Below, one piece after another: positions 47,257 through 56,129 of a stretch of DNA of 64,000 nucleotides (the first letter of the stretch is position 1; every line of letters begins with the position of its first letter). The notes beneath the pieces are model-generated. The model was not told the origin of the DNA. It made no database searches and worked only from the letters and a program-made list of their open reading frames with translations. The position numbers were made by a program, and so were the translations under genes. The stretch is from Sva-07 sp963747375 (GTDB taxonomy: Bacteria; Actinomycetota; Acidimicrobiia; Acidimicrobiales; Ilumatobacteraceae), in contig CAVVFL010000014.1 in assembly GCA_963747375.1 (NCBI GenBank), forward strand, positions 248,001 to 312,000, written 5' to 3'.

Positions 47257-47331
47257 GGGTCGGAGATCACCGATTCCGATGTGGCGGCAATCGCCGCAAG
47301 CGCGTCAATACCGGGCCGCCGCCGACGACGC

Positions 47332-47541
47332 TCAGAGAGCGTCGGTGGTGACCGGTTCGATCGTTTCGATCAAACGGGTCGGCTCGGCCGTGAGCAGTGT
47401 GCGCACGTCGAGCAACAGATCGGCAACCTCACCCGTCGAGACGAGTTCACGTTGCATCATGCGGGCAAGGGCGCCATCGATGACGCTCAGTGCTTCGGTG
47501 ATCACGGCCTCGTTGCTGGAGTCGATGCGCTCATCAGTCAT
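47332..47541 (-). CDS. Small helical protein of unknown function
   Basis: 69 aa, acidic, predicted helical (TEALSVIDGALARMMQREL, STGEVADLLLDVRTLL). I do not recognise the family. Support for coding: leaderless -10 TACCGT eight nt before ATG 47541, on the strand opposite the next gene, so the two share a divergent promoter region. Converges on the PAP2 gene. Confidence 0.6.
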   Translation of the reverse strand: MTDERIDSSNEAVITEALSVIDGALARMMQRELVSTGEVADLLLDVRTLLTAEPTRLIETIEPVTTDAL

Positions 47542-47679
47542 TAGTTGACACGGTACCCGTGTCTCGCTCGTCGCGCGCGCACCTGTGACCGCGATCGTGA
47601 AGCTGTTACACAACGTTTACATGCGCCGGCCTCGAACGGTCCGAGAGCGCGGAGGCTGCGTCCGCGTACGATGCGACCC

Positions 47680-48462
47680 ATGGACTTCGCTGGTCGCAAC
47701 GTCGTGGTCACAGGAGCAGGCCGAGGAATCGGTGAGGCGTTGGCCCGCGAGTTCCACGCGCGTGGCGCGAACGTGGTCGTTGCCGACGTGGCCGGCGCCG
47801 ACGGCGTGGCGGCATCGCTCGAACGGGCCACCGCCATCACCGCCGACGTGAGCACCGAGGCCGGCAACAAGGCCCTCGTCGATGCATCACGCAGCGCGCT
47901 CGGTTCAATCGACCTGTTCTTCTGCAATGCCGGTGTCGGAATCGGTCGGGGCGTACTCGAAACCCCCGAGGACGACTGGGATCTTGCGTTCGCGGTCAAC
48001 GTCCACGCCCACCGGTGGGCCGCCAAGTACCTCCTGCCCGAGTGGCTCGAACGCGGTGAGGGGTACTTCTGCTCCACCGCGTCGGCCGCGGGGCTGCTCA
48101 TGCAGATCGGCTCGGGGCCATACACGCTCACGAAGCGCGCTGCGGTCGCGTTCGCCGAGTACCTGGCCGTCACGTACGGCGATGCCGGCATCAAGGTGAC
48201 GTGCCTGTGTCCGCAGGGCGTGAACACCCAGATGCTCCACGCCGGCGACGATGCGCTGTCAGGCAGCAACGTGGTCAAGGAGGCCGGCGTCGTGCTGGAA
48301 CCGGCAGACGTCGCTCGGGAGGTCGCCGACACCATCGAGGCCGACGGCTTCTTCGTGCTCCCCCACCCGGAGGTCGCCGACTACATGGCGCTCAAGGCGA
48401 CCGACCCTGAACGATGGCTGGGCGGCATGCGCAAGCTCCAACGTCGCACCCTCGGCGCCTGA
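47680..48462 (+). CDS. SDR-family oxidoreductase
   Basis: 260 aa. TGAGRGIGEALAREF, DLFFCNAGVGIGRG, CSTASAAGLLMQIGSG, YTLTKRAAVAFAEYLAVTYG (YxxxK), CPQGVNTQML. Typical classical SDR; the acidic ADV after the cofactor loop suggests NAD preference, which is inference. Leaderless -10 TACGAT (47667-47672, gap 7). Confidence 0.87.
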   Translation: MDFAGRNVVVTGAGRGIGEALAREFHARGANVVVADVAGADGVAASLERATAITADVSTEAGNKALVDASRSALGSIDLFFCNAGVGIGRGVLETPEDDWDLAFAVNVHAHRWAAKYLLPEWLERGEGYFCSTASAAGLLMQIGSGPYTLTKRAAVAFAEYLAVTYGDAGIKVTCLCPQGVNTQMLHAGDDALSGSNVVKEAGVVLEPADVAREVADTIEADGFFVLPHPEVADYMALKATDPERWLGGMRKLQRRTLGA

Positions 48463-48480
48463 CCGCGATCGGACGACGAC

Positions 48481-48765
48481 GTGCACCGCTCCCCTGCCTC
48501 GCTCGCCCGCCTCGGGTTGCGGATGGGTGAGCCGATCCGGTTCCAGCGCCACAACAAGGGCCGCTGGATCGTCGGACGGGTGGCGGGCATCGAACACGAC
48601 GGCAGCATCACCCTGCGCGACCCCGACGGATCGGCTCGCTCGTTGAGGGCCGAGCGCGTCGAGATCCGTCGCCCGGGCTCTCGCGGCCGGTTGCGCTGGT
48701 GCGTCGTCAGCGACGTGGCGGTCACGTGGGAGCAGTTGGAGATGTTCGAGCCCACCGAATCCTGA
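48481..48765 (+). CDS. Small SH3-like protein with a C-terminal clamp-binding-like motif
   Basis: 94 aa. GEPIRFQRHNKGRWIVGRVAG, IEHDGSITLRDPDGSARSL and LRAERVEIRRP look like an SH3/Tudor-type beta-barrel with basic surface. It ends WEQLEMFEPTES; QLEMF resembles the QL[SD]LF pentapeptide that binds the DNA-polymerase sliding clamp. Family not recognised. GTG start 48481, 18 nt after the SDR stop; possibly the same operon. Confidence 0.65.
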   Translation: MHRSPASLARLGLRMGEPIRFQRHNKGRWIVGRVAGIEHDGSITLRDPDGSARSLRAERVEIRRPGSRGRLRWCVVSDVAVTWEQLEMFEPTES

Positions 48766-48844
48766 GGACCGGAGCCTCGACGAGAGGTCCTGGATCGTTG
48801 GGTCCCGGGCGAACCCCGTGACACCCCTTCGTCATGATGGAACC

Positions 48845-50266
48845 ATGACCGTCGTCGAGGATCTTGCCGAGGCGCCCGACGCGACGGCTGCCGATCGATC
48901 GTTCGGCGACGGGTTCGGATGGTTCCCCGCCGAGGACGATCCGCCCTTCGACCCGCTCACCGACATCGCCTACGGCCGCGCAGAGCCACCTGGCGCCGAG
49001 TGGGTCGGGGCGGTCGTCGAGCGCTGCGCGCAGGGCTTGGCCATGCTCGAAGCGGTCGACCCGTCGAGTTTCGACGCCGCGACCACGGAGACCTGGGCGA
49101 AAGGCGTCGAACAGCTCCGCCGCCAGTGCCGCTGCGGCCGCCATCGCCGTGGCCGACCATGTCGAAGCCGCCCAACCATTCCGACACCACGGGTTCTTCA
49201 CTGCCAAGGCGTGGATGCAGCACCACCTCCGGCTGTCCGGCGCCGAGGCGTACGGACGCGTGCAGGAAGCCAAGCTGCGCCGATGCGCGGGGTGTGGAAC
49301 AACGCCCTCGCCGGCGGGCAGATCGGCGTCGCCCAGTCTCGTCTGATGGCCCGCATCGCCGCGAACCCCCGCATCCCTGCCGACGTGCTCGTCGCCGGCG
49401 TCTGGGAGCTGATGGTCGACGCCATGGACTGCTCGTACGTCGAGTTCGAACGCCGGGCGCTCACCTTCGAAACGCTCGCCGATCCGATCGGCGCCGCCGA
49501 GAGGGCCGAGCGCAACCACCAGCGCCGAGCTGCGTCACTGCACCAACACCCGAGCGGGGCCTGGACCTTGCACGCCGATCTCGACGAGGTCGGCGGGCCC
49601 GAATTCCTCGAGATCTTCTCCTGGTACACCGACCGTGAGTTCGAGCGCGACTGGTCCGAGGCGAAGCAACGCCTCGGCGACGGCAACGTCGACGTCTCCA
49701 AACTGCGCCGCGCCGAGGCCCAACGTCGCGCCGACGCACTCCTCGAGATGGCGCGGGCGGCGGCGGCGTGTCCGCCCGATGCACAGCGTCCACTGCCCAC
49801 CGTCAACTTCCTCCTCGACGAAACATCCGCCCGCGCCGCCGCCGACAACGACCTCATCGACCCGCTCTCCTACCGAGACGTCACCTCGCGGACCGATCGC
49901 GGTCACCGCGTCGATCCCAACGCCATCATCGGCGTCTCGCTGTGGGCGATGATCCGCCGGGTCGTCACCGACTCCAAGGGCGTCGTGATCGACCTCGGAC
50001 GAACCTCCCGGCTGTTCTCCGGGTACGCCCGCGAGGCCGTCATGCTGCTCGAGCCCACCTGCATCTGGCCGGGCTGCGACCAACCTCACGGCTGGTGCCA
50101 CGCCGACCACCTCACCAGCTGGAGCACACGGGGCCCCACCGATCCGGCCAACGGCGCACCGCTGTGTCCCCGCCACAACTACCTCAAAGAACAGGGCTTC
50201 ACCGTCACCCGCGACAGCGATGGCCACTGGCACGTCACCGCCCCCGACGGCACCGACATCTGCTGA
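48845..50266 (+). CDS. DUF222/13E12-family HNH endonuclease-domain protein; two compensating frame breaks
   Basis: 473 aa when corrected. N-terminal DUF222 helical domain, C-terminal HNH (CIWPGCDQPHGWCHADHLTSW, NGAPLCPRHNYLKEQGFTV). The family is abundant and often multi-copy in actinobacteria (13E12 repeats) and function is uncertain. One extra base near 49121 and one missing near 49283 shift only 162 bp, in which the other frame reads AIAVADHVEAAQPFRHHGFF. ATG 48845 preceded by CATGAT (gap 6). Confidence 0.85.
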   Translation: MTVVEDLAEAPDATAADRSFGDGFGWFPAEDDPPFDPLTDIAYGRAEPPGAEWVGAVVERCAQGLAMLEAVDPSSFDAATTETWAKGVEQLRRQCRCGRHRRGRPCRSRPTIPTPRVLHCQGVDAAPPPAVRRRGVRTRAGSQAAPMRGVWNNALAGGQIGVAQSRLMARIAANPRIPADVLVAGVWELMVDAMDCSYVEFERRALTFETLADPIGAAERAERNHQRRAASLHQHPSGAWTLHADLDEVGGPEFLEIFSWYTDREFERDWSEAKQRLGDGNVDVSKLRRAEAQRRADALLEMARAAAACPPDAQRPLPTVNFLLDETSARAAADNDLIDPLSYRDVTSRTDRGHRVDPNAIIGVSLWAMIRRVVTDSKGVVIDLGRTSRLFSGYAREAVMLLEPTCIWPGCDQPHGWCHADHLTSWSTRGPTDPANGAPLCPRHNYLKEQGFTVTRDSDGHWHVTAPDGTDIC

Positions 50267-50337
50267 AGGGCCGACGGCGGGCGTGAGGAGGGTGCCGTCG
50301 CCCAGGTGAGAGAACGAAGACCTCCACGGTCGCACCG

Positions 50338-51028
50338 TCAGCGGCGAGGCGCGAGGCGAAGGCCGAGCGGGGTGCGTTCGACCTCCATGGCGAAGTCGAA
50401 GGCGTCGACGGTGGCGGCGAGTTCGATGTCGGTCGGGTCGCAGTGTTCGGGCCCGAGCGCCAGTGTCTTTGCGGCCTCAGTCGTGGCCAAGAGCGCTGCC
50501 GAGGTTGCAGCAGCATCGAGCGGTCGGCCGAGACGGGCTCGTTCGATCAAGTCGGCGGTCATCACGTCGTCGGCGCCGCTCACGTCGGGACGGTCCTCGA
50601 ATCGACCCGTGATCACGTACGTCGGCTCACCCATCCCGGCAGCGTTGACGGCTCGAGCAGTCGCCGACGCACACGCCAGGCTCGCCGCCCACAACCGGTC
50701 GGCGGCCGCCGCGGCCACCACACCACGGGTGCCTGCCGACGTGCGTTGCACCAGGGTGCGCCCGGTGAGGTCGGCACGGCTGACCATCGCCGGCGAGTTC
50801 GGGAAGTCGAACCCCTCCGGGCGCAGCCCACCGATCCTCACCGAGTGCGATCGTCCCGGGGTGCTCAGCCTTGAAGGACAACGCGTCCGCGACGTCGCCG
50901 ACCAGATAGATCTCCTTGGCGCCCGAGCCGAAGGCATATGCCGCCGTCGTGAACGCGCGGATCACATCGACCACCACGACCGCACCGTCCACATGATCGA
51001 GCTCCCACCGCGCCAGGTGCCGGGCCAT
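50338..51028 (-). CDS. ComB-like 2-phosphosulfolactate phosphatase family protein; one-base insertion
   Basis: 229 aa after correction. VVVVDVIRAFTTAAYAFGSGAKEIYLV at the N-terminus (split here), RPEGFDFPNSP, GRTLVQRTSAGTRGV, CDP/DAFDFAMEVER tail. ComB removes phosphate from 2-phosphosulfolactate in coenzyme M synthesis; bacterial members outside methanogens have unsettled roles. Break near 50831; one base removed gives LGEDRGLRPEGFDF. Start and SDR stop overlap as TGATG; third gene of a TauD-SDR-ComB operon. Confidence 0.8.
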
Positions 51029-51774
51029 CAACGGCCGCCCGAACAGTTGACGATCGTGCCCGTGATGTACGACGCCTCGTCGGAGGCCAGCCACAAGATG
51101 GTGCGGGCGACCTCGAGCGGATCGCCGCCACGTTGCATCGGCACCGATGGTGCGACCCGCTCGACCCGCCCGGGTTCGCCGCCGCTGGCGTGGATGCCGG
51201 TGTGAATCACGCCGGGCCGCACCGCGTTGACCCTGATGCCCTCGGTGGCGACTTCCTTTCCCAGCCCGATGGTCATCGTGTCGATCGCCGCCTTGCTCGC
51301 CGCGTAGTCGACGTACTCGCCCGGGCTGCCGAGGTAGCTCGCCGCCGACGACACGTTGACGATCGCTCCACCCGCGCCGCCGTGGCGACTCGACATCCGC
51401 CGCACCGCTTCGCGGGCGCACAGAAAGGCGCCGATGACGTTGACGTCGAGGAGTTCTCGCCACCGTTCGATGGTCATGTCGTCGAAGCGCATCTGAGTGT
51501 GCAGGATCCCGGCGTTGTTGACGAGCACGTCGACGGTTCCGAGTTCGTCGACCACCCGGTCGAACATCGCCACGACATCGCCTTCGTCGGCAACGTCAGC
51601 CTGCACTGCGATGGCCCTGACGCCAACAGCAATGCAGTCCTCGACGACGGCGCTCGCGGCTTCGCCGTTACGGGCAAAGTTGACGGCGACGTCGTCGCCG
51701 CGCTCGGCGGCCAGCCGTGCCGTGGCCGCTCCGATGCCGCGGCCCGCTCCGGTGATCAGGACGACGCGCGCCAT
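51028..51774 (-). CDS. SDR-family oxidoreductase (glucose/3-oxoacyl reductase-like)
   Basis: 248 aa. TGAGRGIGAATARLAAERG, VNNAGILHTQMRFDD, VSSAASYLGSPGEYVDYAASKAA (YxxxK), RPGVIHTGIHASGG, SGGR end. Resembles FabG/YgfF-type reductases. Begins 10 nt after the TauD stop and ends in a TGATG overlap with ComB, so the three genes are one operon. Acceptor unknown. Confidence 0.87.
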   Translation of the reverse strand: MARVVLITGAGRGIGAATARLAAERGDDVAVNFARNGEAASAVVEDCIAVGVRAIAVQADVADEGDVVAMFDRVVDELGTVDVLVNNAGILHTQMRFDDMTIERWRELLDVNVIGAFLCAREAVRRMSSRHGGAGGAIVNVSSAASYLGSPGEYVDYAASKAAIDTMTIGLGKEVATEGIRVNAVRPGVIHTGIHASGGEPGRVERVAPSVPMQRGGDPLEVARTILWLASDEASYITGTIVNCSGGR

Positions 51775-51784
51775 GCCATCGCGT

Positions 51785-52790
51785 TCAGAACGCTGGGCGG
51801 ACACCGACGATGCTGGCGCGTTCCATCACCCGGATGTCGGGCCAGTAGTCGCTCGACGCATAGTGCTGCACTGCGAGGTTGTCCCACATGGCGATCGAGT
51901 TCGGCTTCCAGTGGAACCGGCAGTGGTACTCCAGCGTGTTCGCCTGGGCGAACAGCGCGATGAGCAGCGCATCTGATTCGGCGGGATCGAGGCCGACGAT
52001 GCGAGTGGTGAAGAATCGGTTGACGTACAGCAGCCGGCGGCCCGACGTCGGGTGGTTGATCACCACGGGGTGTTCGACCACCGGGTACTTCTCACGCATG
52101 GCCTCGCCGTCGGCCCCGGCGACGGTGTGGCCGAACGCCTGCATGTAGTCGTGTTCGGCGACGAGCCCTTCGATCCGGTCCTTGAGCTCGTCCGACAGCC
52201 CTTCGTACGCGGCATTCATGTCGCAGAACAGGGTGTCACCACCGGTCTCGGGCACCTCGATCGCGCGGAGGATCGCCCCCTTCGACGGCACCTCGCGCCA
52301 CGTGACGTCATGATGCCAGCCGTTCTCGTACCCCCCGGTGTCGGCATCCTTGGCGAAGCGGACCAGCTCAGGGCGCTCGTCGTTGTTTCGCAGGAACGGA
52401 TGCACCTCGAGCTCTCCGAACCGGCGGGCGAACTCGATGTGCTGCTCGGCGGTGAGTACCTGGTTGCGGAAGAACAGCACCTTGTAGTCGATCCATGCCG
52501 CGACGCAGTTCGTCGAACACCTCGTCCGCGAGTGGCTTCGACAGATCGAGGCCCTTGACGATGCCGCCCAGCGTTGCACCGACCTGGCGGACCTCGAAGT
52601 GCTCCCACTCCAGCGCCGTCAACCGAATGCGCTCGGCTGCGAGATGCGCGACGGGGCCGATCACGGCCTTGTCCGGTCCGAAGGTGAGCTTGCGGGCGTT
52701 GAACTCGCCGATGTCGCCCGACGGTTCGATCCCCTCGAGTTTGGCGATCGCCGAGTTCGTGGTCTCCAGGTCGTCGTCGGTGATGCTCAT
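51785..52790 (-). CDS. TauD/TfdA Fe(II)/2-oxoglutarate dioxygenase; one-base insertion
   Basis: 334 aa corrected. Iron ligands: HHD in GWHHDVTWREVP and distal His in WDNLAVQHYASSDYW; 2-oxoglutarate Arg in RVMERASIVG. Close in pattern to taurine dioxygenase, with an N-terminal extension (MSITDDDLETTNSAIAKLEG) of about 60 residues. Frame breaks near 52501; dropping one base restores DELRAAWIDYKVLFFRN. ATG 52790 has GAAGGA upstream. First gene of the operon. The substrate could be taurine, another sulfonate or an unrelated carboxylate. Confidence 0.85.
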
Positions 52791-52844
52791 CTCGTCCTTC
52801 CAGCGCGGCGCCGATCGCCGCTCGTCCCAACGTACTTCCCGCGG

Positions 52845-52884
52845 CCATGGCCGACCATGGCCGACGATCGCCGACGATCGCCGG
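52845..52884. repeat. Four 10-bp tandem units upstream of the TauD operon
   Basis: Units CCATGGCCGA, CCATGGCCGA, CGATCGCCGA and CGATCGCCGG in tandem; each contains a 6-bp palindrome (CCATGG or CGATCG). The period of about one helical turn places them on one DNA face. They lie in the divergent TauD/DUF7065-like promoter region. Function unknown. Confidence 0.65.
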
Positions 52885-52947
52885 ATGTTCCCGATCTGCC
52901 GGCGTCCGACACGTTGCCGGCTCACCCCGCCCCCTACCGTCGTCGAC

Positions 52948-53991
52948 ATGGGCGTGAGACTGGACGAGTCCGACGAATACATGCACGAACTCGGCCCCGA
53001 GCCGAACTTCAACGAGAGCATGTACATCAACTGCTTCGACCCGGCGCAAGGCGTGGGTGGCTGGTTCCGCATGGGTAACCGAGCCAACGAGGGCACCGCC
53101 GAGATGACGGTCTGCCTGTACCTGCCGCCCGAGGCCGAGGGCGGCAATCGGCAGGTCGGCTTCATGTTCAAGCGGCCGGCCATCGACAACAACGATGCCT
53201 TCGACGCGGCCGGACTCACCTGGACCATGGTGAAACCGTTCGAGGAACTGCGCATCGACTACGTCGGCAAGGTCGTCGTGCTCGACGAGCCCGAGCAGAT
53301 GGCCGATCCGAAGCAGGCCTTCACGAACAACCCGTACGCGGAAGCCGACATCCACCTCACGTTCACCGGCCAGGGTCGCCCGAGCATGTTCGGCGGCGAA
53401 CCCGACGAGCCGCACGAGACACCGGGCGAGGAGTTCGCCAAGGGCCACTACGAGCAACTGATCGAGGCAACCGGCACGATGCGCGTCGGTGAACGTGAGT
53501 GGCAAGTCGACGGCTTCGGCCTGCGCGACCACTCCTGGGGCCCGCGTTACTGGCAGGCGCCCTGGTACTACCGCTGGTTGACGGCGAACGTCGACGAGAA
53601 CTTCGGGTTCATGGCGAGCCGTGTCGCCAAGCGCGATTCGCCGGGGACGCGAGGCGGGTTCGTCTGGGAGAACGGCACGATCCACCTGTGCGACGACGTC
53701 CGGATCACCACCGACACGAGAGGCGCCGAGAGCTACCACGACCGCATCGAGGGGGTCATCCGTTCGAGCCGGTCCGACCGTGAGTGGCGATTCAGCGGCG
53801 AGGCGATCAGCCTCATCCCACTGCGCAACCGGCGCCAGACGCCGGACGGCGACTGGCTGCAGACCCGCATCTCCGAGGCCTACACGAAGTGGACGATTCA
53901 CTCCGGCGAGTTCGAGGGCCGGGTGGGTTACGGAATGTCGGAGTATCTGGACCAGATCATCGACGAACAGCCCGTGGGTCTGGCCGAGTAA
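52948..53991 (+). CDS. DUF7064/DUF7065-like beta-sandwich protein
   Basis: 347 aa, no membrane segment. Family-type segments: INCFDPAQGVGGWFRMGNRANEG, FGLRDHSWGPRYWQAPWYYRW (split), FGFMASRVAKRD. I recall such proteins as a family of unknown function resembling carotenoid hydratase/lipocalin-like barrels and found near acyl-CoA and steroid genes; catalysis is unproven. Leaderless -10 TACCGT (52935-52940, gap 7). Confidence 0.7.
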   Translation: MGVRLDESDEYMHELGPEPNFNESMYINCFDPAQGVGGWFRMGNRANEGTAEMTVCLYLPPEAEGGNRQVGFMFKRPAIDNNDAFDAAGLTWTMVKPFEELRIDYVGKVVVLDEPEQMADPKQAFTNNPYAEADIHLTFTGQGRPSMFGGEPDEPHETPGEEFAKGHYEQLIEATGTMRVGEREWQVDGFGLRDHSWGPRYWQAPWYYRWLTANVDENFGFMASRVAKRDSPGTRGGFVWENGTIHLCDDVRITTDTRGAESYHDRIEGVIRSSRSDREWRFSGEAISLIPLRNRRQTPDGDWLQTRISEAYTKWTIHSGEFEGRVGYGMSEYLDQIIDEQPVGLAE

Positions 53992-54070
53992 CCGAATCGG
54001 ACGAACCCTTGAGGAGATCTCGAACGGATCTGGACAGAGCACGCGTCGCCTCGGGCTACCGTCCATCGCC

Positions 54071-56129
54071 ATGACCGACCTGCCACCTCCGTCACTCGCT
54101 GCACCGACGAGTCCTGCGGTCAGTCCGTCGACCCCTGAGCGCCCATCGGACCATCGGGCGATCGCAGAGCGAATGATCGACCGTCGAAGCAGCGTCGGTG
54201 CCGTCGCAGTGAGTCCCGACGGTTCCCACGTGGCGTTCGTCGTGGCCACCATCGATCTGGCGAAGAACATGACGCGCACCCGGTTGTGGCTCGACGACGC
54301 ACCCGTGACCGCCGGCGATCACGACGGCAGCCCCTGTTGGTCGCCGGATGGCCGCTTTCTCGCCTTCACCTCGCGGCGCGGCGAGAAGAAGGGCGACTCG
54401 ACGCTGCACGTTCTGCCTGTCGGCGTGCCCGGTGAGGTGCGCACCGTGTGCACGATGCCCGACGGGCTCGGCGACGTGGCGTGGTCGCCCGACGGGCAAT
54501 GGATCGCGTTCACCAGCCGTCATCGTCACGAGCGCTACGAGGCCGAGGACGCCTCGTGGCAGGCGCCCCGCAAGGTCGAGCGATTCTTCAGCCGCCTCAA
54601 CGGCGAGGACTGGGTCTTCGACCGGCCGAACCATGTCCACGTCGTGGCCGCGGACGGCACCGGCGCACCCCGCGACCTCACCCCGGGCGAGTTCCAGCAC
54701 CGCGGGGTCAGTTGGCGTCGCGACTCCACCGGCATCGTCACGTCGGCGCAACGCCACGACACCTGGGATCGTGACCACGCCCGGGATCTCTATGTCGTGT
54801 CGCTCACACCTCCCGCCGATGGTGACGGCATCGTGTGTCTCACGGCTCACGACGGCCAGTACCTCTCGCCATCGGTCTCGCCGGACGGATCACTGGTTGC
54901 ATTCGTCGGTTTCGGTGACCCAGCGGTGTATCCGCAGAACGCGAAGGTCGGGATCCTCCCGATCGACAGCCAGGGCGCAGCCGAATCCGACATCCGATGG
55001 ATCTCCGCCGGTTTCGACCGGACGTTCGAGACGACCTCCGGTTCGCCGGCGCCGGTCTGGGAGTCCGACAGCCACCTCCTCGCAGTCGCTGAAGATCGCG
55101 GTCACGCTCACCTCTACCGGATGCCCTCCGATGGATCGTTCGTTCCTGCTCCACTCACCGCAGGTCCGCGTGACCGTCACGTCGTTCGACGCGGCGGCCG
55201 GGGTCGTGGCGACGGTTCGGTCGTACGTCGATCACGCCGACGAGCTGTATGTCGGCGACGAGCGCCGCACCCACGTCGGCGATGAGTTCGCTGCACGATT
55301 GCTCGGATGGGAGCACTTCAGGGCCCGAACGACCGACGGGACCGACGAGATCGACGCGTGGATCATGCGGCCTGCCGACTTCGACGACACGCGTCGCTAC
55401 CCGGTGCTCTTGAACGTGCATGGCGGCCCGCACACCCAGTACGGCGAACACTTCTTCGACGAGTTCCAGATGCAGGCGGCTGCCGGCTTCGTCGTGGTCC
55501 TCGGCAACCCACGCGGCGGGAGTGGTCGCCACACCGGCTGGGGCCAAGCGATCCTCGGGCAACATCACCCGATCACGCCCGGCTCGGGCTGGGGCAGCGT
55601 CGATGTCGACGACGTGCTCGCGATCATCGACACGGCGCTCGACAACTACGACTTCTGCGATCCGGATCGCGTCGGCATGCTCGGTGGCTCGTACGGCGGG
55701 TTCATGGCAACGTGGCTCGCCGCACATCACGGCGAGCGGTTTCGGGCATTCTGTTCGGAACGGGCGGTCAACAACCTGGTCTCGGAGGAGTGGGAGTCGG
55801 ACATCTCGACGGCGTTCATCGCCGAACATGGTGTGTCGCACCTCGACGCGCCGGAGGAATACCAACGACTCTCGCCGATCAGCGGCGTGCGGAACATCGA
55901 CAAGCCGATGCTGCTCATCCACTCCGAGAACGACTGGCGCTGTCCGATCGGCCAGGCCGAGGAACTGTGGGTGGCGCTCAAGCTGCTCGGCAGGGAGGTC
56001 GACTTCTATCGATTCCCCGGCGAGAACCACGAGCTGTCACGGTCCGGGTCACCGGTCCATCGTGTCCAGCGGGGCGAGATCATCCTCGACTGGTTCCACG
56101 ACAAGCTCACGCCGCTCGGCGACGAGTGA
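54071..56129 (+). CDS. S9 (prolyl oligopeptidase-type) peptidase with beta-propeller; one-base insertion
   Basis: 685 aa when corrected. N-terminal WD40-like beta-propeller (repeats such as AVSPDGSHVAF, CWSPDGRFLAFTS, AWSPDGQWIAFTS), C-terminal alpha/beta hydrolase with VLLNVHGGPHTQYG, nucleophile GGSYGGFMATW, Asp in SENDWRCP and His in GENHELSRS. Matches acylaminoacyl-peptidases/DPP-like enzymes. Break near 55168 at the propeller/hydrolase junction. -10 TACCGT (gap 8). The 3' end overlaps the convergent ATPase gene by 23 bp. Confidence 0.9.

Noticed and set aside
47257..47331. tRNA or small RNA between the PAP2 and small-protein genes
   Set aside because: No cloverleaf, CCA end or T-loop sequence is visible, and the gap is short.
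48845..50266. Programmed frameshifting in the HNH gene
   Set aside because: The two breaks compensate over 162 bp, no slippery site with pseudoknot is evident, and similar single-base breaks occur in many unrelated genes.
52216..54279. A 687-codon minus frame across TauD, the DUF7065-like gene and the S9 start
   Set aside because: It covers parts of three supported genes in the wrong frame; only the short N-terminal TauD part of a neighbouring frame is real.
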